A stretch of 10,605 nt of DNA from contig RGHK01000017.1 of the NCBI GenBank assembly GCA_010024215.1, positions 1 to 10,605 of the forward strand, read 5' to 3'. The translations under genes were made by a program, and so were the position numbers. Position 1 is the first letter of the stretch. Each line of letters starts with the position of its first letter. Source of the DNA: Pseudomonadota bacterium (lineage in GTDB: Bacteria; Pseudomonadota; Gammaproteobacteria; Magnimaribacterales; D2472). Below the pieces are notes generated by a model. The model was not told the origin of the DNA and did no database searches. It saw only the letters and a list, made by a program, of their open reading frames with translations. Positions 1 to 6,541 of this stretch are shown one piece after another.

Positions 1-435
1 CAAAAGACTTCTGGCAAACCCATGTCGTCGCTCATCGGTTATCAAAATAAAAATCATCTATCAAAACAATTCTCTATACATCAATATGGCATCTATGATG
101 AAGATAGAACAAAAATTCATCAAAGAATAGAGAATAGGCTCCGCTTAATTATTAATGATGGCTTAATTGATGAGGTTAAGAACCTTCTAAGCAAATATAA
201 AATTCCAGAAGAACATCCTTTACGAAAATCAGTAAACTATAAACAAGCTATATCTTTTATCAAAGGCGAATATGAAAATGAAGAGGAGTTATTTAATAGA
301 GCTTTATATGCCACAAGGCAATTGGCTAAAAGGCAGATAACTTGGATGCGTTCATGGGAAGATATTGAGCTTTTTGATTTAAAATCTTGCAATAAGATAA
401 AAGATTCTGTTAAAACTTTAATAACTTCTCTTTAA
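1..435 (+). CDS. miaA: tRNA dimethylallyltransferase MiaA, C-terminal part (5' end outside window)
   Basis: MiaA transfers a dimethylallyl group from DMAPP to N6 of adenosine 37 in tRNAs that read codons starting with U. Only the last 144 residues are present. The frame is open from base 1 (reads QKTSGKPMSSL), so the ATG at 22 is an internal Met and not the start. The N-terminal P-loop and DMAPP-binding part lie upstream, outside the window. Family marks seen: the Q-x-TSG-type segment at the left edge, HQRIENRL, SVNYKQA (CVGYRQ in E. coli) and the near-invariant ATRQLAKRQITWMR close to the C-terminus. The gene ends 56 bases before hflK. In most gammaproteobacteria hfq and hflX follow miaA, and neither is present here. 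The alignment to E. coli MiaA is from memory, but the motif match is unambiguous. Confidence 0.96.
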   Translation, partial: QKTSGKPMSSLIGYQNKNHLSKQFSIHQYGIYDEDRTKIHQRIENRLRLIINDGLIDEVKNLLSKYKIPEEHPLRKSVNYKQAISFIKGEYENEEELFNRALYATRQLAKRQITWMRSWEDIELFDLKSCNKIKDSVKTLITSL

Positions 436-463
436 ATATAGTTATTAGTCCCTAGATACAGTT

Positions 464-469
464 TATAAT
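464..469 (+). promoter_or_regulatory. Candidate sigma-70 -10 box for hflK-hflC-purA
   Basis: A perfect TATAAT lies in the 56-base gap between miaA and hflK, 22 bases before the hflK GTG. Transcription would begin near 476, leaving a short leader that contains the GAGG ribosome-binding site at 481-484. A -35 box is poor: TTATTA at 442-447 with a 16-base spacer matches 3 of 6. TATAAT arises easily by chance in AT-rich DNA, but this one sits between two genes at the right distance from a start. No terminator hairpin was seen in the same gap, so read-through from miaA is also possible. Confidence 0.5.
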
Positions 470-491
470 AAAAGAAAAACGAGGTTTTATT

Positions 492-1565
492 GTGAATTGG
501 GATAACCAAAACAAAGATCCATGGGGTGGAAAAAATGATGCTCCAGATTTTGATGATTTAGTAAAGAAATTTTCTGCCATTCTTGGAGGCAAGAAACAGT
601 CTTCAAATGGATCAGGCGGTGGCAATACTGGTGGTGGATTTAAGATGCCTACCTCAAGACTTTTCATGTATGCCTTGTTTGGATTCTTAATAGTATATGC
701 TTCGCAATGTATATATCAGCTAGATGCTTCAGAAAGGGCAGTTATTTTAAGGCTAGGAAAATTTTACGAGGAGCAAGGTGAGGGTTTAAATTTTAGACTT
801 GCAGGTATAGATGACAGATACATAGAAAATGTAACTTTAACAAGAAGATATACTCAGACTAACAGTATGTTAACTAAAGATGAAAACATTGTTGATGTAA
901 CTGTGTCTGCTCAATACAGAATCGCAAATCTTAAAGATTTTGTTTTAAACGTAAAAGATCCTGAAACAAGTCTAAGACAAGGTATTGAAAGTGCATTAAG
1001 GCATGTAGTTGGAGATAATACACTTGAACAAACTCTCACAGTTGGCAGAGAGAACATTGCGCAGGAAGTTCAAGTAAGACTCCAACAAATATTAGATGCT
1101 TATGCTACTGGTCTGATAGTACAACAAGTTAATATTGAGAAGACTGATCCACCTGCTGCAGTTAAGGATGCATTTGATGATGTTGTTGCTGCCCGTGAGG
1201 ATAAAGAAAGACTTCAAAATGAAGCTGAAAGATACGCTTTAAGTATTGTTCCTGAGGCCAGAGGTCAGGCACAAGCAAGAATCAGAGAAGCAGAAGGTTA
1301 TAAACTCGAGGTAGTTGCAAATGCAGAGGGTGAGGTCGGTAGATTTATTCAATTATTAGAAGAATATCAAAAAGCTCCTAAGGTTACTCGAGATAGAATG
1401 TACATTGATGCAATACAAAATGTTTTATCAAGTACAACCAAGGTTATGATTGATATTGATAGTGGTAATAATTTAATGCTTTTACCATTAGATAAAATGA
1501 TGGATCAAGGAAATAAGATAGATCTTAGTCAGTTTAGATTAAACCAAGGAGATTCCGATGAATAG
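492..1565 (+). CDS. hflK: HflK, membrane-anchored SPFH-family modulator of FtsH
   Basis: HflK and HflC form the large periplasm-facing complex that surrounds and modulates the membrane protease FtsH. The 357-residue product has the family layout. There is a hydrophilic Gly-rich N-terminus with DPWGGK (residues 9-14) and DDLVKKF, and a Gly/Ser-rich linker (about 38-50). A single membrane segment (about 57-75) is followed by an SPFH/band-7 domain beginning LDASERAVILRLGKF. Towards the C-terminus is a long charged, Ala/Glu-rich coiled coil (about 225-285). The start is GTG, with GAGG at 481-484 seven bases upstream. The protein is shorter than E. coli HflK (about 419 residues), mainly in the low-complexity termini. 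The last 8 bases overlap hflC, so the two are translationally coupled. The identity is secure from architecture plus the hflC neighbour. Confidence 0.96.
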   Translation: MNWDNQNKDPWGGKNDAPDFDDLVKKFSAILGGKKQSSNGSGGGNTGGGFKMPTSRLFMYALFGFLIVYASQCIYQLDASERAVILRLGKFYEEQGEGLNFRLAGIDDRYIENVTLTRRYTQTNSMLTKDENIVDVTVSAQYRIANLKDFVLNVKDPETSLRQGIESALRHVVGDNTLEQTLTVGRENIAQEVQVRLQQILDAYATGLIVQQVNIEKTDPPAAVKDAFDDVVAAREDKERLQNEAERYALSIVPEARGQAQARIREAEGYKLEVVANAEGEVGRFIQLLEEYQKAPKVTRDRMYIDAIQNVLSSTTKVMIDIDSGNNLMLLPLDKMMDQGNKIDLSQFRLNQGDSDE

Positions 1566-2427
1566 AAGTACTTTTTTATTAGTTTTCGCTGCCTTGATTG
1601 TTGGTATAGGTTTTAATAGTTTTTATATTGTTAATGAAAAAGAAAACGCAATAGTTCTTCAGTTTGGTGAGGCTGTCAAGTCTGATATACCTGTTGGTTT
1701 TCATTTTAAGCTTCCAATTATTCAGGAAGTTAAAAAGTATGATGCAAGAATACAAACTTTAGATGAAGAGCCAGATAGAATTCTAACCGTAGAGAGTAAA
1801 TACTTATTGGTTGATTCATATATAAAATACAGAATTTCTGATGTGCTAACTTTTTATAAAGCAAACAATGGAAGCTTTAACAGTTTAAACAGCTTACTTG
1901 GCCAGCGTTCTGAGTTTGTTTTAAAAAATAATTTTGGTAAAAGAACTGTTAAAGAAGTTGTTTCTGGAGAAAGAGATGAGCTGATGGGTATTATGCTTAA
2001 TTCTCTTAATGATTCAGTTGAAGATCTTGGCGTTGAAATAATTGATTTTAGGGTTAAAAGAATTGATTTACCTTCTAACTTAAGTAACTCAGTTTATGAA
2101 AGAATGAGGACTGAAAGAAATCGTTTGGCTGAGGAGCTCAGATCAGAGGGTAAAGAAATAGCTAGAGAAATAAGAGCTGTTGCGGATAAGGATAGGGTTG
2201 TAATTTTAGCCGAAGCTTATAAAAAAGCAGAGCTACTTAGAGGTGAGGGTGATGCAGAAGCTGCAAGGATCTATGCCGAGGGATTTTCACAAGATCCAGA
2301 ATTTTATGAATTTACAAGAAGTATAAAGGCTTATGTTGAAACTTTTGAAAATAAGTCTGACATGATGCTTATTGATTCAAACTCAGAGTTTTTAAAATAT
2401 CTAAATCAAAAAGAAGTATCTAAATAA
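1558..2427 (+). CDS. hflC: HflC, SPFH-family partner of HflK
   Basis: HflC is the second subunit of the HflKC complex that controls FtsH access to membrane proteins. The 289-residue product opens with an N-terminal membrane anchor (about residues 5-24), followed by the band-7 domain (IVNEKENAIVLQFGEAV). A coiled-coil stretch (about 180-240) includes RTERNRLAEELRSEGKE and the highly typical LLRGEGDAEAARIYAEGF. The C-terminus is DPEFYEFTRSIKAYVETF, as in known HflC proteins. The ATG lies inside the end of hflK (8-base overlap) and has a strong AAGGAG at 1546-1551 with a 6-base spacer, so the start is well supported. E. coli HflC is somewhat longer (about 334 residues). purA follows after 8 bases. 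Confidence 0.96.
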   Translation: MNRSTFLLVFAALIVGIGFNSFYIVNEKENAIVLQFGEAVKSDIPVGFHFKLPIIQEVKKYDARIQTLDEEPDRILTVESKYLLVDSYIKYRISDVLTFYKANNGSFNSLNSLLGQRSEFVLKNNFGKRTVKEVVSGERDELMGIMLNSLNDSVEDLGVEIIDFRVKRIDLPSNLSNSVYERMRTERNRLAEELRSEGKEIAREIRAVADKDRVVILAEAYKKAELLRGEGDAEAARIYAEGFSQDPEFYEFTRSIKAYVETFENKSDMMLIDSNSEFLKYLNQKEVSK

Positions 2428-2431
2428 GGAG
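2426..2431 (+). promoter_or_regulatory. Ribosome-binding site of purA, fused to the hflC stop codon
   Basis: AAGGAG begins inside the hflC TAA stop (2425-2427) and ends 4 bases before the purA GTG at 2436. The spacing is tight. There is no alternative start: an in-frame TAA lies upstream at 2421-2423, and the conserved QWGDEGKGK motif begins only ten codons into the protein. Sharing the site with the hflC stop suggests that termination on hflC feeds initiation on purA. Confidence 0.7.
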
Positions 2432-2435
2432 TAAG

Positions 2436-3653
2436 GTGTCTTCAAATACACTAATTCTTGGTCTTCAATGGGGTGATGAAGGCAAAGGAAAAATAGTTGA
2501 TGCATTAAGCAAAGAAGTTCATGCTGTCTGCCGTTTTCAAGGTGGACACAATGCTGGACATACTATTAAAGTTAATGGCAAGCAGACTGTACTTCATTTA
2601 ACTCCATCTGGAATCCTTCATCCAAATGTAAATTGTGTTATTGGCAATGGTGTTGTTTTATCACTTGAAGCATTAGATAAAGAAATCAATGGTTTAATAG
2701 ATACTGGTATAAGTTTCGATAATAGATTCTATGTCAGCTCGGGATGTGCATTGATTCTTCCAAGCCACATTAGTATTGATAAAATTAGGGATAAGAAAGA
2801 ATCTATTGGAACAACTGGAAGAGGAATAGGCCCTTCATATGAGGATAAGATTGCAAGAAGAGCAGTACGTTTTGGTGATATAGGTAATCAAGATATATTA
2901 CGTCAGAAAGTTGAACTCCTCGTTTCATACCATAATCGATTGCTCGTAGAGCTTTACAATGAAAAGCCTCATGATATAGAAGATGTTATTTCAGAAATAA
3001 TGTCATATAAACATTTATATGATAAATATTGTACCGATACTCAGGGTCTTATATATGATTGGGTTAAAGATGATAAATCACTTTTATTTGAAGGTGCTCA
3101 AGGTACTCTTCTAGATATAGATCATGGTACATATCCATACGTTACGTCTTCTAGCACAACAGCTGGCGGAGTTTCAACTGGTTTAGGTTTAGGACCAAAG
3201 TATATTGATAGGATTATTGGTATTTCAAAAGCATATTGTACTAGGGTTGGAGAGGGACCATTCCCAACTGAATTATTTGATGATAACGGCAAGATGCTTG
3301 CAGAAAAAGGACACGAATTTGGAGCTACAACTGGAAGGCCTAGAAGATGCGGATGGTTAGATTTATTTGCACTTAAAAAAGCAGTATTTACAAACTCTGT
3401 AACAGACATATGTTTAACCAAGTTAGATGTTATGGATGAATTTTCTGAAATCAAGGTATGTGTTGAATATCAAAATGAGGAACCTGTATATAAAACATTT
3501 AGAGGTTGGGATTCATCGACAGTTGGTATTTCTGCATTTGAAAATTTGCCTATTCAAGCTCAAGAGTATATTAACTTCATAGAAGATTTCGTAGGTTGTA
3601 GAATTTCATACGTATCCACTGGCCCCTCAAGAAACCAAACAATTCATCGATAA
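2436..3653 (+). CDS. purA: Adenylosuccinate synthetase
   Basis: PurA is the cytosolic enzyme joining IMP and aspartate, with GTP hydrolysis, to make adenylosuccinate on the AMP branch of purine synthesis. Visible motifs: the P-loop-like QWGDEGKGK (residues 11-19) with the catalytic Asp at 14; GGHNAGH (36-42) with the catalytic His at 42; TTGRGIGP (126-133) for IMP binding; FEGAQGTLLDIDHGTYPYV (218-236); TTGRPRRCGW (298-307), the Asp/IMP-binding loop; TKLD (328-331), the guanine-binding motif; and STGPSR (394-399). The GTG start is the only usable one. At 405 residues it is shorter than the usual 425-435. About 17 residues are missing between VCVEYQ and EEPVY relative to E. coli, and the C-terminal tail is trimmed. 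All catalytic motifs remain, so it should be active. Linkage to hflKC is the classical gammaproteobacterial order. Confidence 0.98.
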   Translation: MSSNTLILGLQWGDEGKGKIVDALSKEVHAVCRFQGGHNAGHTIKVNGKQTVLHLTPSGILHPNVNCVIGNGVVLSLEALDKEINGLIDTGISFDNRFYVSSGCALILPSHISIDKIRDKKESIGTTGRGIGPSYEDKIARRAVRFGDIGNQDILRQKVELLVSYHNRLLVELYNEKPHDIEDVISEIMSYKHLYDKYCTDTQGLIYDWVKDDKSLLFEGAQGTLLDIDHGTYPYVTSSSTTAGGVSTGLGLGPKYIDRIIGISKAYCTRVGEGPFPTELFDDNGKMLAEKGHEFGATTGRPRRCGWLDLFALKKAVFTNSVTDICLTKLDVMDEFSEIKVCVEYQNEEPVYKTFRGWDSSTVGISAFENLPIQAQEYINFIEDFVGCRISYVSTGPSRNQTIHR

Positions 3654-3654
3654 T

Positions 3655-4065
3655 TTAATTTAGTTTTAGATACTTATCTAAATTTGCATTGATAAATTTA
3701 TATGAATCAGGGCTCGAGAATTTTTTTGACAAACGAAGAGCCTCATCAATAACAACTAATTTGTCTAGGTCGCCATAGATCATTTCATTTAGAGCAAAAT
3801 ATAAAATAGATTTATCAATTAAATCCATATTTGAATCTTTGACACCTAACGAACTTAAAATGTCATTTATTTTATTTTCGTTGGATTGAATAGATTCTAG
3901 AGATTTAATAAATTTAGGGAAATCTACTTTTTTATTTTCATGTTCTTTTTTAAATTGAGAAATTATTGAATCTATTTCTTGATTATTAAAAAAATATTGA
4001 TAGATTGCCTGAACCAGGTAATCTCTTGTTTTTATTTGAGTTTTAAAATTAGCTAGATTTTTCAT
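3655..4065 (-). CDS. nusB: Transcription antitermination factor NusB
   Basis: NusB binds boxA RNA together with NusE (ribosomal protein S10) and promotes antitermination on rRNA operons. The 136-residue, largely helical product fits the family length (about 139 in E. coli). It carries KTRDYLVQAIYQYF near the N-terminus (RARECAVQALYSWQ in E. coli) and IDEALRLSKKFSSPDSYKFINANLDK at the C-terminus in two parts, matching the INEAIELAKSF...DSHKFVNGVLDK block. The first 17 bases overlap the end of ribH. There is no good Shine-Dalgarno at the normal distance; the nearest GAGG is 18 bases upstream. Translation probably depends on ribosomes leaving ribH. It is the last gene of the minus-strand operon, and its stop lies one base from the convergent purA stop. 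Confidence 0.95.
   Translation of the reverse strand: MKNLANFKTQIKTRDYLVQAIYQYFFNNQEIDSIISQFKKEHENKKVDFPKFIKSLESIQSNENKINDILSSLGVKDSNMDLIDKSILYFALNEMIYGDLDKLVVIDEALRLSKKFSSPDSYKFINANLDKYLKLN
3665..3682. repeat. Inverted repeat at the purA/nusB convergence
   Basis: TTTAGATA, then CT, then TATCTAAA: two perfect 8-base arms separated by 2 bases. It lies 12 bases past the purA stop and inside the last codons of nusB (the LDKYLKLN end). For a purA transcript it would form a small AT-rich hairpin followed by only three T residues, so it could at most be a weak terminator. It has no U-tract in the nusB direction. It may be coding coincidence. Confidence 0.35.
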
Positions 4066-4465
4066 TGATTAGACTTATTAGAGCCTCTGAATTGTTTTTT
4101 GTATTTTTCTTTAATCTATCAATAAGTTGATTTTTATTTTCAACACAAATCACATTATTTATCATTGAGATATGAGGATACTCAAGTGCTAGAGTTCCAA
4201 TAGATCTAAATGTTTCATTTGTTACAAGGTCATAGTGAGATGTTTCACCTCTAATAACCAGCCCAAGAAAGAAAATTCCTTTAAATAGGGAAGAGCCAGA
4301 TTCCATAATTTTATGTTTACCTAGTCCAGCCAGCTCAATTGAGCCCGGGGCAATTACACTTTCAACCTTAAAACCATTTTTAATAATTATTTCAGTTGAA
4401 ATTTCTTTCATTTCATCAACATACTCTTTATACCAAGAAGTATGAACTATAAGTATTTTATTCAT
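4049..4465 (-). CDS. ribH: 6,7-dimethyl-8-ribityllumazine synthase
   Basis: RibH condenses the pyrimidinedione from the RibD branch with dihydroxybutanone phosphate from RibB to give lumazine, the penultimate step of riboflavin synthesis. I place the start at the ATG at 4465 (138 residues, MNKILIVHTSWYKE), because AGGA at 4473-4476 is 7 bases upstream of it. The longer TTG option at 4471 would have that site almost touching the codon. Motifs: the aromatic HTSWY (residues 8-12) where the lumazine ring stacks (a Phe or Trp in the family), APGSIELA (39-46) matching PGAYELP, and LVIRGETSHYDLV (69-81) with the catalytic His at 77. The C-terminal NTKNNSEAL replaces the usual AGTKAGNKGAEAA, and the protein is short (family about 155). 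It overlaps ribBA by 8 bases and nusB by 17. Confidence 0.92.
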   Translation of the reverse strand: MNKILIVHTSWYKEYVDEMKEISTEIIIKNGFKVESVIAPGSIELAGLGKHKIMESGSSLFKGIFFLGLVIRGETSHYDLVTNETFRSIGTLALEYPHISMINNVICVENKNQLIDRLKKNTKNNSEALISLINEKSS

Positions 4466-5537
4466 TAACAAATCCTGTTATTTCAATATTAAATCCAGAT
4501 ACAGCATTATATTTTGTGGGCGTTCCCAATACTGTTATTTTTTTTAAGTTAAGTGCCCTGCATATTTGAGATCCAACACCTATAACTCTTCTATTTCTTT
4601 TTGGCTCAACCTCTTTATCTTTTAGTTTATTTAGCCAATAACTTTTGGCATCTCTATGATTAATTAAAACAAATAAACCAGCATCCTCTTTAGAAATACG
4701 CTCAATAGATCGTCTTATAGACCAATTTTTTCCCAATTCTTCAATACCCAAAGTATCTTGTAAAATGCTCTGAGTTTGAACTCGAACCAATGGAGAATCT
4801 ACTTTTGATAAATCACCTTTGCTTAATGAGAAATGATATTCATCTTTTAAAATATCTCTCCAAACTATAAGTTTGAACTCTCCAAATTCATTAACGACCT
4901 GTTTTTCGCTTATTGCTTCTATAGTTGAATCTAATGATAATCTGTAATCTATAAGATCAGCTATCGTTCCAACTTTAATATTATATTTTTCACCAAACTT
5001 AATTAGATCATCTCTTCTGGCCATTGTTCCGTCATCATTCATTATTTCACAGATAACTCCTGCTGATTGGTATCCAGCTAATTTAGCTAAATCGCATGCA
5101 GCTTCAGTATGTCCTGCTCTACTAAGAACTCCACCCTCCATAGCCTTTAAGGGAAAAATATGACCAGGCTGAACAATATCAGATGGTTTTGAGTTTTTAT
5201 TTACAGCTGTTTTGATTGTATGAGATCTATCTGCAGCAGAAATACCAGTAGTTATTCCTTCAGCTGCCTCTATTGATACAGTAAATGCTGTTCTGTTAGC
5301 AGCTTTATTTTTGTTGGTCATCATTTTTAAATCAAACTTATCTATCAATTCTTTGCTCATTGGAAGACATATTAGTCCTTTGCCTTTTGAGGCCATAAAA
5401 TTAATAATTTCTGGAGTAATTAAATCTGCTGCACATACAAGATCTCCTTCATTTTCTCTTGATTCATCATCAAGAATAATAACCATTTTTCCTTCTTTTA
5501 TATCTTGAATGATGTCCTGTATGCTGTCTTTTAACAT
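4458..5537 (-). CDS. ribBA: 3,4-dihydroxy-2-butanone 4-phosphate synthase with degenerate GTP cyclohydrolase II-like domain (RibBX type)
   Basis: The N-terminal RibB domain (about residues 1-200) converts ribulose 5-phosphate to dihydroxybutanone phosphate, one of the two substrates of RibH. It is intact: DDESRENEGDLV (23-34) is the acidic metal-binding loop, followed by RTAFTVSI, SRAGHTEA (139-146) and CEIMNDDGTMAR (163-174). The C-terminal 150 residues follow the outline of GTP cyclohydrolase II, including the closing GVGSQICRALNLKKITVLG. However, they lack the three zinc cysteines (the only Cys in this half is C326), and the HRQEGRNIGL catalytic motif has become NHRDAKSYWLN. I expect no GTP cyclohydrolase activity, as in the RibBX variants known from Proteobacteria. 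The ATG overlaps ribD by 7 bases with no visible Shine-Dalgarno. No FMN riboswitch was seen upstream. Many databases would label this ribBA. Confidence 0.93.
   Translation of the reverse strand: MLKDSIQDIIQDIKEGKMVIILDDESRENEGDLVCAADLITPEIINFMASKGKGLICLPMSKELIDKFDLKMMTNKNKAANRTAFTVSIEAAEGITTGISAADRSHTIKTAVNKNSKPSDIVQPGHIFPLKAMEGGVLSRAGHTEAACDLAKLAGYQSAGVICEIMNDDGTMARRDDLIKFGEKYNIKVGTIADLIDYRLSLDSTIEAISEKQVVNEFGEFKLIVWRDILKDEYHFSLSKGDLSKVDSPLVRVQTQSILQDTLGIEELGKNWSIRRSIERISKEDAGLFVLINHRDAKSYWLNKLKDKEVEPKRNRRVIGVGSQICRALNLKKITVLGTPTKYNAVSGFNIEITGFVNE
4473..4476 (-). promoter_or_regulatory. Ribosome-binding site that decides the ribH start
   Basis: On the minus strand AGGA sits 7 bases before the ATG at 4465. 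It is only one or two bases from the in-frame TTG at 4471. The ATG is therefore the better start, which shortens RibH by two residues. The site lies inside the last codons of ribBA. Confidence 0.6.
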
Positions 5538-6541
5538 TTTGAATATATATTTTTTGTATCAGATTTAATTTTATAGCTGGATTCTAGTTTAAATCCAAAT
5601 TTTTCAATAGCATTATCTTCTTTAAACCAATCGACACCATTTTTTCCAAGGGTATTTGGTGATTGATAGATTATTACCTCATCTACTAAATTAGCCAATA
5701 AAAAAGCATTTACAAGTTTTGGACCTGCTTCAACCAGAATCCCATTAATTTCTGTATTTTTAAAACTATCTATAATTTTTTTAATATTAGTCTCGGTAAT
5801 AATCTCATAATCAGAATTCTTAAAAAATTCTGATGTAAAATCAAAGTTAGTTTTAGAGCTAAGTAAATATTTTTTTGGTTGATTAACAGGAAAGCTTACT
5901 CTGGCATTCATTTTTGGGTTGTCATTAATAAGAGTATTCCCTCCAGTCAAGATTGCATCATTAAGAGCTCTAATATTCTGAACATCCGCTCTAGATTCTT
6001 CACAAGTTATATAGGTTCTTAAGCCATCTAATAAATGCGACTTACCATCTATTGAAGATGCTATTTTTACAGTTATGAATGGTCTTTTATTAATATTTTT
6101 AAAAAAGAATGTCCTGTTTTGTTTCTTTACAAGTTCTTGGCAGATACCATATCTAACGTTAACTCCATTTTTAATAAGATTGTCTATTCCTTTTCCAGAC
6201 ACCATCGGGTTTGGATCTTTAGCTCCAATAATTATTTTTTTTATTCCTGAGCTAATAATTGCTTCTGAACAAGGCCCTGTTTTACCAAAATGATTACATG
6301 GTTCAAGGGTGCAAACCATTGTTAACTCTTGAAATGATTGAAACAATTTTCCTTGGAGTTTTTTTGCTTTCTCAATAGCATTAATTTCTGCATGATTAGA
6401 TCCATACTCCTCATGAGCGCCTTCAGATACTATTTTTTCATCCTTTAGGATAATACATCCAACAACAGGATTTGGCTTGGCAGTATATTTATATTGATCT
6501 GCAAGAGCTATAGCTCTTTTCATCAATTTTTCATAATTCAT
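5531..6541 (-). CDS. ribD: Bifunctional riboflavin deaminase/reductase RibD
   Basis: RibD performs two steps after GTP cyclohydrolase II: deamination of the pyrimidine and NADPH-dependent reduction of the ribosyl chain. The N-terminal cytidine-deaminase-like domain (about 1-145) has AKPNPVVGC (21-29), NHAEINAI with zinc ligand His50 and catalytic Glu52, and EPCNHFGKTGPC (80-91) with zinc ligands Cys82 and Cys91. The reductase domain (about 153-336) starts RPFITVKIASSIDGK and continues with RADVQNIRA, AILTGGNTLINDNP and ILVEAGPKL. Both activities look intact, though the protein is short at 336 residues (E. coli 367). The start overlaps the nrdR stop as ATGA, with an A-rich stretch but no Shine-Dalgarno upstream, which indicates coupling. 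It runs directly into ribBA, with no riboflavin synthase gene between. Confidence 0.96.
   Translation of the reverse strand: MNYEKLMKRAIALADQYKYTAKPNPVVGCIILKDEKIVSEGAHEEYGSNHAEINAIEKAKKLQGKLFQSFQELTMVCTLEPCNHFGKTGPCSEAIISSGIKKIIIGAKDPNPMVSGKGIDNLIKNGVNVRYGICQELVKKQNRTFFFKNINKRPFITVKIASSIDGKSHLLDGLRTYITCEESRADVQNIRALNDAILTGGNTLINDNPKMNARVSFPVNQPKKYLLSSKTNFDFTSEFFKNSDYEIITETNIKKIIDSFKNTEINGILVEAGPKLVNAFLLANLVDEVIIYQSPNTLGKNGVDWFKEDNAIEKFGFKLESSYKIKSDTKNIYSKC

Noticed and set aside
22..435. ATG at 22 as the start of a 137-residue protein
   Set aside because: The same frame is open back to base 1 with MiaA-like residues (QKTSGKP), so this is an internal Met of a truncated miaA.
452..667. Frame on the minus strand covering the miaA-hflK gap and hflK start
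   Set aside because: Pro/Phe-rich complement of the Gly/Lys-rich HflK N-terminus, overlapping its promoter and start; no support.
3122..3454. 110-residue frame antisense to purA
   Set aside because: Shadow of a strongly conserved purA region; no motif, start site or neighbour supports it.
4466..4471. TTG at 4471 as ribH start
   Set aside because: The AGGA site is one or two bases away from it but 7 bases from the ATG at 4465, and the ATG is a better codon.
6075..6293. 72-residue frame antisense to ribD
   Set aside because: Shadow frame rich in Phe/Leu/Ile from AT-rich coding sequence; hydrophobicity is a by-product of complementarity.
5538..6541. Possible FMN riboswitch upstream of ribBA
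   Set aside because: The upstream DNA is entirely ribD coding sequence, and no conserved FMN-aptamer segments were seen.
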